The notes under the pieces are model-generated. The model did no database searches and had not been told where the DNA came from. It saw nothing but the letters and a program-made list of their open reading frames with translations. DNA of 64,000 nt, from positions 1-64,000 of the forward strand of contig JAFREE010000135.1 of the NCBI GenBank assembly GCA_019400425.1. Direction: 5' to 3'. Position numbers and translations under genes: made by a program. This document shows positions 56,377-64,000 of this stretch, one piece after another. Each line of letters starts with the position of its first letter. Within the stretch, counting starts at the first letter, position 1. The stretch comes from Hymenochaete sp. R1 (lineage: Eukaryota; Basidiomycota; Agaricomycetes; Hymenochaetales; Hymenochaetaceae).

Positions 56377-57258
56377 ATGTCGGACAGCACAAGCTACGAC
56401 AAGGCGCTCCTAGATGGTGCGCCAGAGGTATCTCGTGGCCAAAGACAGGTGCGTGAATTCTTCCATCAGTCCAACAAGATAAAGAGAAATTGACTGATAA
56501 CTTTCGCGGGGACGTATCATGTATAGAGATTCTATGATGCAGACCTTCTATACGACGATCCAACTCAACAAAATCAGCAACAACACCGACAGGGCTCGCC
56601 TCCAGAACGTCAGCGGACACTGAGCAACTCGAATGGCTTACCATCAGGCGCCGCCCCGGCTCGCACCCGCTCTGTCCATCCGAACCAGAGCAACAACAGT
56701 CGATCCGAACTCGACCACAGTGGTGCTGGATATGGTACTGGTGCAGGCGCAGTGACAGGAGCAGGTGTTGCACGGAATAAAGAATACTCCCCCTTACCCC
56801 CGCCTGCCGTCTCCTCCACCAAACGTCCCTGGTACAAAACCCGCGCAGGGATCATCACCCTTGTCATCCTCGGCATCGTCATCGTCGTCGCTGCCGTCGT
56901 GGGCGGAGCCGTAGGTGGCACTCAGGCAAACAAAAACAAATCAACTACTTCATCGGGATCGGCGGGTACGAGTGGAAGTGATGGCGTGCTGCCGCCGATA
57001 TTGACGACGGCGACGACAACGGATGAGAATGGAAATACGCTAATAACGGCGTCGACGGTGGGCACGCAGTCTGGGTCTGAATCTTCGTCGAGTGTTTCGG
57101 GGGCGGGTGGAATACCAGTGACGGGATCTGTGACGGAGTCGTCGGGTGCTGTGCCAGGGCAAACGACCGCGCCTGAGGGTGTGTCGAGTAGTACTGCAGG
57201 AGCGGGTCAAACGACGGCGTCGACGGCTCCCGCTGGAGCGCCCCAAGGAACTGCGTAG
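56377..57258 (+). CDS. Hypothetical single-pass membrane protein
   Basis: Two exons, 56377-56448 and 56527-57258, encode 267 residues starting MSDSTSYDKALLDGAPEVS. A Gln/Ser/Gly-rich N-terminal region of about 140 residues ends in a basic patch (KRPWYKTRA), followed by one strong membrane segment (GIITLVILGIVIVVAAVVGG). A Ser/Thr/Gly-rich C-terminal region of about 100 residues could be O-glycosylated if it faces outside. The positive patch before the helix predicts a cytoplasmic N-terminus with no cleaved signal (type II). Proteins of this plan are common in agaricomycetes and have no assigned role; a wall-stress sensor is conceivable but unproven. Confidence 0.7.
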
Positions 57259-57961
57259 CTGTGCGACACGTTGGCTTTTTTCTACGTCTTTAGAAAGGCG
57301 TATCCAAAGGGTGATGGTGAGGATGTTGATGATGGACTTTTGAACGCGGAGAAACCGACAAACTTATGATGTATTCGACCCCTTCACGCTAATGTTGACC
57401 TTTTCTCTTTTTCTCCTTTGGTCTCGACAGACCACTTACCGATGCCGTCTTCATCAATCGTTCGTACGTTTTATCTTGTATACTGTATGATTCTTTTCAA
57501 TGCGCTTCTTTACTCTTTCCTGTCTCTAAATTCTTGCATTTTCCCTCGAACGATTGCATTTGACTGCGTGTTGTGGTAGAGTGACTGGGCCTTAACTTGG
57601 GTTTCCGAAGCAAAGCGAAAATACCTCTCCAGCAAAGCTTGCTTCGCAATGCCCGAAAAGCATCGCTCAAACGAAAACGACCTTCGATAAAACGAAGTTA
57701 CACATGAAATAGGACCAAGATCACTCCAGCATTGATATAAAGATTCAAAGAGTTCCCTGGGCCTCTTATCCTATTAATTTATGAACAAAATCGTGCCTTC
57801 GAATGCTTCTCTATCTATCTCGATAGTACTTATTTATATATGAACAATATATATCAAAACACAGACTTCCTTTCCGCCACTTCCATGAGTCATTCGTCTT
57901 TCTTCAATCAACAAGTCCAGTCGTTCAAGGAAAGGAATCATTGAATCCTTACCTCCCACCG
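57259..57961. other. Intergenic between converging genes
   Basis: No gene. It is AT-rich with TATATA runs around 57835-57860 that probably belong to 3' flanks. Confidence 0.5.
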
Positions 57962-60658
57962 CTACGCAGCCCCAGGCCCACTCAATCGGAAGCGCTTGAA
58001 CAGTTTGTCTTTTCCGTTCGAGTTAGAGCTGGCGCTGGTGTGTCCGTCAGGAGTGGAGGTGGGAATAGGGATGGGCGTAGGCCTGGTGGTGGTGAGTGTA
58101 CTCCTACGACGCATGTCGGCCTTGGAAGGCATGAACGACGTTGGAACGACTCCCTCTCCCTCTCTTGTTTCTTCATCTTTCTCTGTTGCTTTCGCTTCGG
58201 CAACCGATGAGGATACAACAGGCATTGCCGGACTCGCTTTGGACGATAAGAAAGACATCGACGACCCCCTCCTCAAACCACTACCGGGAATGGAGTTTGG
58301 GCTGAAGCCTAGCTGAGCAGACAGTCGGCGGACGAAGCTTGTCCTCGGTTTCGAGTTCTTGTTCCTATCTTCGTTTCCGTTCTCGCGGAGACGAGAAACG
58401 TGCACAGGGAACGCGTGAATACCGTTATCCATCGACCCCATCGACCCAACTCGCACCTCGTTCACATCTGCGTTGTCCACGCATGTATCTGCTTCAAGCT
58501 CAAGCGCACGCACCGTGCTCGACCTGCCACGACGTCCCAGCATCTTTGAAGATGGAGACGGTGGAGAAGGTGCACGTGGACGGTGATGGGAGGGGGTGGA
58601 AGTATAATGGAGAGGATCGGATTGGGACAAATCATCTGTCATAGTAACTGCATGAGTAGCAGGGGCAGGAAGTTTTGCGCTTGTGCTCTTTCCCATCGTC
58701 GAGAAGCGGCGAAGAAAGCGGCGGAGGCCTGTACCAGAGGACGAGGACGATACCAAACCATCCTTCGAACCAGTGCCTGATTTGGACCTTGAGATCATGT
58801 TGGAATTGAATGAAGTACGGTAATCCGATGGCATAGGGGGATTAACACGATGACCGTTTTCAGGATCCTTCTTCTCCGTCACCACTTCCTTATCACCTGT
58901 CCCTGAACTATCCCTCCCACCAGACCCAGACCCAGAACTCTCCAGCGCAGTCATATACTCATCCTCACTCGTACTCCCACTAACGTCTTCCCGATCCCTG
59001 TCAGGCTCGTTCGGCGACAAGAGCAGACGCGAGCTAGTCGCAGACGTGCGTGAATTCTTGGAGTTCATACGCCGAGCACTACCGAAGCCGAGCCCGAGCC
59101 CGAGAGTGGACGAACTCGCGACGGCGCAGATGGACGAGGACGATATGCTGGACCATCTCTCTGAGTTGGAGGCGGAGTTAGAGATGGCAGAGGACGAGAT
59201 AGGGGATAGACCGACGCCGGAGCCGATTGTGAAACCTGTGTCAATAGCAGTGGGCGGTGGGGCACGCATAAAGTCCCGGTGTTCATTGTGTTGGTGACGA
59301 TGACCACACGTACATGCCGAGTTTGAGTCTGCGTCTGTGTCCAGGCTCGAGTCCGCGTCTGAATGGGTCCATACGTTCGGCGGATGTTCGCTGAAGGAGT
59401 TGCTAAACGGCAACTTTGCCTTGGTTGGCGGAGGTGGTGACAGGAAAGCGGGCCAATGTTCTTTGACGAAACGGCGGAGCTCGATATCGTCCACGCCCTT
59501 GTCGCCATCCGCGTTAACGTCGGCGAGAGTATTATCCGAGTCCGTTACAATATGAGAATCTTCATGATCGGCAGCTTGGATGTGGTCATGCAGTGCATCG
59601 AGATCATCGCCGAACGTCCCAGTAGCCGATAGGTTGTCCTCCAATGCCGACTTCGGACTTTCCAAACACTCAATAAACGACCTCCTATGCCCCAACACAT
59701 CCGAGTCCGTTGATTCGTTCGACTCCGTTGACTCTAACGACGATCGCCAGAAACTCGACCCATACCCATGCGTATTAGTACTCGACACAGGTGAAATCAT
59801 GTTGTCCAAAAAAGCAAAGGAGCGACTGGGGGAAGGGAATATGTGGTTGGCTTTGGCTTTGGCTTTGGAATTCTGCGTCTGAGTCTGGTGCGCAAGCGCG
59901 AAGGGTGGAAAGTGTGTCGCGAGTGGGAGGTGGGGGAGCGCGAAGGACGAGAAGGGAGTCATATATGTGCCATTTCCGTTGCTGCTGCTGACTCCAAGGC
60001 TCGCACTATTTCCAGTGTCGTTGCCAGTGATACTATCGATTTCTGACGTGAATCTGGCAGGCGCCGAACATGATACAGAGTTAGAGTCGGAGTTGTGCTC
60101 CTCCTTCTCCTCAGCGTCTGCGCCTGTATCGCGGTTGCTACCTGTCGTAGCAGCTACCGAGCAAGGTGTCGGACAACAGGGCAAGGAACAGTCGCAGGCG
60201 TTAGCATTGGCGCGCTCGGGAGCGGGAGCCAAAGACGACGGCGCCGACAAACCTAGACCTAAAGCCTGAAGCCTCTCCAATGCGCTTGCGTTGATTTCGT
60301 TCACATTTCTCGGCTGCGTAGTGAGCTTATCGCCCACCGTCCCCAGGTTTAGGTTCAAGTTATCTGGCCAATGGGCGTGCGCACGGGGCCCATATGAGGC
60401 AGAGGTATTCGGAGGAACAGGAATGCCTGCATCTTGTATGTCCCGGGCATGTTCGTGATCAAAGTGGGACGTGAGAGTCCGGATAGAAGCAGTTTCGTCG
60501 TCGTAGCCTTTGGCATTGTCGAACGAGCTGTCGTCGGCGTCTATGACAGGCAAGAAGTTGTCATCTGTGATGAATCGGGCGGGATCGACGCCGGCGCGGG
60601 TGTCGTTGTTGTCGTTGGAGACTTCGGGGCGGGCAGGCTCAGACGTCATCTGCTGCAC
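57962..60658 (-). CDS. Hypothetical Ser/Asn/Asp-rich protein
   Basis: A single uninterrupted minus-strand frame of 898 residues starting MQQMTSEPARPEVS; the second Met two codons on may be used instead. It is dominated by Ser, Asp, Asn and Gly runs with few hydrophobic stretches, so it is largely disordered. Less simple pieces are DPARFITDDNFLPVIDADDS near residue 30, ELRRFVKEHWPAFLSPPP in the middle, and a C-terminal half with short basic phospho-site-like blocks such as LRRFLRRFSTMGKS, RTSFVRRLSAQLGFSPNS and KLFKRFRLSGPGAA at the very end. These repeat an R-F/R-L-S pattern. No domain recognised. The long open frame and codon bias support a real gene. Confidence 0.65.
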   Translation of the reverse strand: MQQMTSEPARPEVSNDNNDTRAGVDPARFITDDNFLPVIDADDSSFDNAKGYDDETASIRTLTSHFDHEHARDIQDAGIPVPPNTSASYGPRAHAHWPDNLNLNLGTVGDKLTTQPRNVNEINASALERLQALGLGLSAPSSLAPAPERANANACDCSLPCCPTPCSVAATTGSNRDTGADAEEKEEHNSDSNSVSCSAPARFTSEIDSITGNDTGNSASLGVSSSNGNGTYMTPFSSFALPHLPLATHFPPFALAHQTQTQNSKAKAKANHIFPSPSRSFAFLDNMISPVSSTNTHGYGSSFWRSSLESTESNESTDSDVLGHRRSFIECLESPKSALEDNLSATGTFGDDLDALHDHIQAADHEDSHIVTDSDNTLADVNADGDKGVDDIELRRFVKEHWPAFLSPPPPTKAKLPFSNSFSEHPPNVWTHSDADSSLDTDADSNSACTCGHRHQHNEHRDFMRAPPPTAIDTGFTIGSGVGLSPISSSAISNSASNSERWSSISSSSICAVASSSTLGLGLGFGSARRMNSKNSRTSATSSRLLLSPNEPDRDREDVSGSTSEDEYMTALESSGSGSGGRDSSGTGDKEVVTEKKDPENGHRVNPPMPSDYRTSFNSNMISRSKSGTGSKDGLVSSSSSGTGLRRFLRRFSTMGKSTSAKLPAPATHAVTMTDDLSQSDPLHYTSTPSHHRPRAPSPPSPSSKMLGRRGRSSTVRALELEADTCVDNADVNEVRVGSMGSMDNGIHAFPVHVSRLRENGNEDRNKNSKPRTSFVRRLSAQLGFSPNSIPGSGLRRGSSMSFLSSKASPAMPVVSSSVAEAKATEKDEETREGEGVVPTSFMPSKADMRRRSTLTTTRPTPIPIPTSTPDGHTSASSNSNGKDKLFKRFRLSGPGAA

Positions 60659-62102
60659 TCGAGCGCGCGCGTTAATCGGGACGGGAGATCCGAGAACGAA
60701 AGAAGGTGCAGACGAAGTTGGATGGTCTGAAGAGGATGGGACTTAAGGGAAGGAAGGAAGAAGGGGGACATGAATGCCATATAAACTGCTGGACTACTAC
60801 GACGTAGTTTACGCAAAGTAAGGCTTACCTTGACCTTTGCGCTTGGGCTTGCATTTATTACGATTGTGAATGCGAAAAGCGTGTACGCAAAGCAATGTAA
60901 CGTTCCGAGTGTAGGATGTTAGGTTACCAAACAAACTTTGCTTCGTCCTCATCTTTCGTCTTCACGGGTCGCGTACCAGAGAATCGAAATAGATTTCAGA
61001 ATTTTGAAGTGGATTTACGAGTCGCGGATGCGAGTGAGGATTAATTTAAAAATATATGGGGAACCATTCGTTTAAAAGAGGACTTTGCTTGGGCCTGCTT
61101 GACTGTGGTCATCTGTTTCGATGGTTTCGATGCCTGTGGTCGCGGTCATGGGTCGGGTGGGCCAGTCTGACTGTACCAGTGCTCCAACTCTAACACTATT
61201 TGATACTGTTGGCCTGCGCGGCGACGACCACGAACGGAGGTACCACCAGTGGTCGTACATGCGGGTGACTTCTCTCCTCTGTGCCTTCTTGTCCTTGCCC
61301 ATCCCTAGGACGCGCAATGCGACTCGGCTGAATGGATGGTCTTTGCACCGTTAGATGGATGAATGAAAGAAATTAAGAGTACGTGCACACCGAAGCACAA
61401 GCATATTTCCCATCCCAGAATGTGAATCCACAAATCCTTTCTCCTCACCCGCGCTTTTACAACTCTTCAAGAACTAGATCCCTAGGAGCCGTGTCTGTGT
61501 CTTGTCCCTACTCAGCGAAAGAGTGCTGGCCTGCCTATGCGTTCATCCACGTGTGCATAGTATCAACGGGGTCGTCGGCAGCGTCTTATACCATGTAACG
61601 AAAGCGTAGTCGTGCCCAACCCATCTATTCATGTCTGCGCTAAACGTCGGTGCCGGCATGCACGACGCTGAGGCCGCTGCTTTTGTGCTCTGCGGTTAGT
61701 CATGCGTATGACCTCGCAACGAACTTCCGGGCGACCCATCTTGTCACCCTCGGCCTGCCGCAATTACGACAAACCGCAACTTTGGTTTTTGAGGCATGGT
61801 TTTCCCAAGGCAAACGATGACGAGCGACAGAAAATACTGGTGACGTACGTACAAGTAGAACTTGGTTAGAACTTGGACAAGCACAAACTCGAACTAAGAA
61901 TGCCGATCATCGTCGATCTTCATGACGCAGGGATTTTGTTTCCGTAATACTCGCGCCTTCAAATCCATTTCTTCTTCAAGTGCCTCCGTCCTACCTCAGT
62001 ACCTGGATTTCCAGTCATCCTCCATCGTCTGTCTGCTGCCTATCCCACACATACACTTCATTATTCCCCTTCACCTGCAGAAATTGCTTTAAGCCACTAA
62101 AT
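60659..62102. other. Intergenic, no convincing gene
   Basis: About 1.4 kb between divergent genes. Small frames occur near 61100 and 61400 without similarity. Nothing recognised. Confidence 0.45.
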
Positions 62103-64000
62103 ATGAGCCTGCCTCCGGGTACGGAGTCTATCCGTTTCGCAAACCGAGAGAAGGATCCTTCAGCAAAGAAGAACGCAAGAATACTTCTGGCACGGCACGA
62201 TGGCCTACTGCAGGACCAGGTTCGGAGGTGTGTACATGACAACATATGCGCTCTCAGAACCATATCTAAGAAGTGTTCGAATCATCGTGTAGATCTCAGA
62301 GAGCACCATGGTGTCCGAGCTTCTCGCTGGCGCTTCGAATCCTCCTTCTGGTAAGGGTGAGCGGTGCCATGTACTCTAATATTTCCGACTGTGATGAAGG
62401 TGCGAAACGCTACTCTTCAACCCCCACGAGTCTTATGTCTTGTAGTGTACAATTTCTGGGAACCATTGCATTATCTCGATAGAGGATACGGCTTCCAAAC
62501 CTGGGAGACTTCACCGGTCTATGCCATTCGTAGTTGGGCATACATTACACTTCATCTCTTTCCTGCCACTGCTCTCACTAAACTCCTAAATCTTGACAAG
62601 GTGCATTTGGCTTTCTTTCATGAATGAAATCAAACTAACAAGAAAGTACAGAGAGCATCTTTCTTCGCCTTGCGTATCGCTTTTGCATTTGCGTCGTCTT
62701 ACTGTGAGGCAAAACTTTACCGGGCTGTCATGGAAAAGATCAACTTCAGAGTCGGTCGTTACTTCTTTTTCATTCTGTTGTTCAGTGCAGGCATGTGGAG
62801 CTCAGCCACCGGTATGTCTATCAATGTATCGAAACTATGATACAGCTGATTTATGTTTCTTAGCTTTCTTACCCTCTACATTTGCGATGTTCGCAAACAC
62901 GTTGGCATTCTCATATGCTTTGGAAACCCCTGCTTCCGAGAACAAGAATCGCACGCTTTATACAACCATTTTCTTCGCTTTAGGTGCTATTGTCGGATGG
63001 CCATTCTCTCTTGCTCTCTCGATTCCATTCGTACTGGAAGAGCTATTCGTCCATGGAAGTGATCGTGTATTGCCTGATAAATGGAAAGCTTGGTTCTTGT
63101 CTCGTATCGTTCGCTTGTACACAGCAGTAGCTTGTGCTTCTCTCCTTTTCGTAAGTCTTGGAATAACCATAATCATAAGCGACATCGTTACTGAAGAGTG
63201 TAACATAGATACCAGTCATTGCAATCGACTCGTTAGCATATGGTCGATTTAACATTGTTCCATGGAATATCATCAAATACAATCTCCTCGGTGGTGATTC
63301 TCGTGGACCAGAATTGTACGGCACAGAGCCTTGGTACTTTTATCTGCTTAATCTGCTCCTCAATTTCAACATCGTCACGCCTTTGGCTTTGGTCTCACTC
63401 CCAGCTCTCGTTCTCACCTATTTCGTGGATACCAAACGAGTCGGTGGAGTGCTACTTTCAACCTCAACTGCAGAGAAAGAGAAAGACAAGGAACAGGGTA
63501 AACGTAGTTCTCCGTACACTCTCCTCTCCATCCGTCTCGCTCCATTCTACATCTGGTTCACTCTTCTCACTCTCCAAGCACACAAAGAAGAACGTTTCTT
63601 CTTCCCTGCTTACCCTTTCCTCGCATTCAACGCTGCTGTCACCATTTTCCTATTGCGTGGATACATCGAGATGGCTTTCATCGGATACACTCACTCACCC
63701 TACCAAGCCTCTCGGACATCGATCTTCCGACTCACCACCCTCGCTATCGTGTTCACGAGCTGCGCAATATCATTATCGCGTATACTGGCGCATAGCTATT
63801 ATTATCACGCACCATTGGAGATCGCACACAAGTTTGAGGAACAGGAGCTCGTTCGTGTATTGAACGTATCGGGTATTCTTCCGCCTCCGTTACCTCCAGC
63901 ACCGAATAAGCGTCGAAACAGCCACGATGAGGAGCAGACGACGCGGGTAGATTTGAGTGCGATCAAGACATTCAACCTGACGTTGTGTTTGGGGAAGGAA
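62103..64000 (+). CDS. ALG9: Alpha-1,2-mannosyltransferase ALG9 (partial, runs off window)
   Basis: Six exons, 62103-62227, 62293-62399, 62446-62600, 62652-62811, 62864-63150, 63209-64000, encode the first 542 residues; the gene continues past the window edge. The enzyme (GT22 family) adds alpha-1,2 mannoses to the lipid-linked N-glycan precursor in the ER lumen, using dolichol phosphate mannose. Hallmarks are SNISDCDEVYNFWEPLHYL with the GYGFQTWETSP loop near residues 70-95, several membrane helices, and the GT22 signature HKEERFFFPAYPFLAF from residue 403. A luminal-type soluble segment follows SYYYHAPLEI. All splice phases agree. Confidence 0.9.

Noticed and set aside
1..64000. Search for CRISPR arrays, operons, insertion sequences, rRNA and transposase genes
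   Set aside because: Nothing of the kind is visible. The sequence is fungal nuclear DNA with spliced monocistronic genes, and no transposon-type frames or long terminal repeats were seen.

Overview
The window is nuclear DNA from a filamentous basidiomycete, most likely an agaricomycete. The evidence is dense intron-rich genes, short GT-AG introns (mostly 45-90 nt), intron positions that restore clean reading frames, and three copies of the basidiomycete-type DUF6533 membrane protein. I cannot name the genus. All splice models were built by eye, joining exons wherever phase and family similarity agreed.

Layout. 0.7-3.3 kb: an AT-hook protein with hydrophobic segments. 3.8-5.5 kb: two plus-strand members of an unrecognised small-protein family (called family F here). 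6.2-9.9 kb: glycogen phosphorylase, 17 exons. 11.2-12.4 kb: an F-box-like protein. 13.4-17.4 kb: two low-complexity hypothetical proteins. 18.2-19.3 kb: a UBE2G1/Ubc15-type E2 with an HPS in place of HPN. 19.8-25.4 kb: four minus-strand family F genes. 26.0-28.2 kb: SRP9 divergent from a UBC7/UBE2G2-type E2. 29.9-31.8 kb: D-arabinono-1,4-lactone oxidase. 31.9-37.2 kb: about 5.3 kb of pyrimidine-rich, microsatellite-laden sequence with no convincing gene. 37.2-41.1 kb: an HSPA12-like Hsp70 protein with 18 exons and an MGCC N-terminus. 42.0-43.5 kb: dihydrofolate synthetase. 44.0-45.8 kb: mitochondrial 2-oxodicarboxylate carrier with two microexons. 47.4-54.0 kb: a tandem triplet of DUF6533 proteins, each with 13 exons. 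54.1-55.9 kb: tRNA dihydrouridine synthase 4. 56.4-57.3 kb: a single-pass membrane protein. 58.0-60.7 kb: an 898-residue Ser-rich protein. 62.1 kb to the end: ALG9 mannosyltransferase, cut by the window edge.

Biology. Conserved single-copy housekeeping genes (glycogen breakdown, ER-linked ubiquitination, SRP, erythroascorbate synthesis, folate synthesis, mitochondrial transport, tRNA modification, N-glycan assembly) alternate with two lineage-specific duplicated families. Family F (six copies within 21.5 kb on both strands, no signal peptide, about 170-240 residues) is the best candidate for an undescribed system. Two of its members share a duplicated promoter and a 5'-UTR intron. The DUF6533 triplet is the second family expansion.
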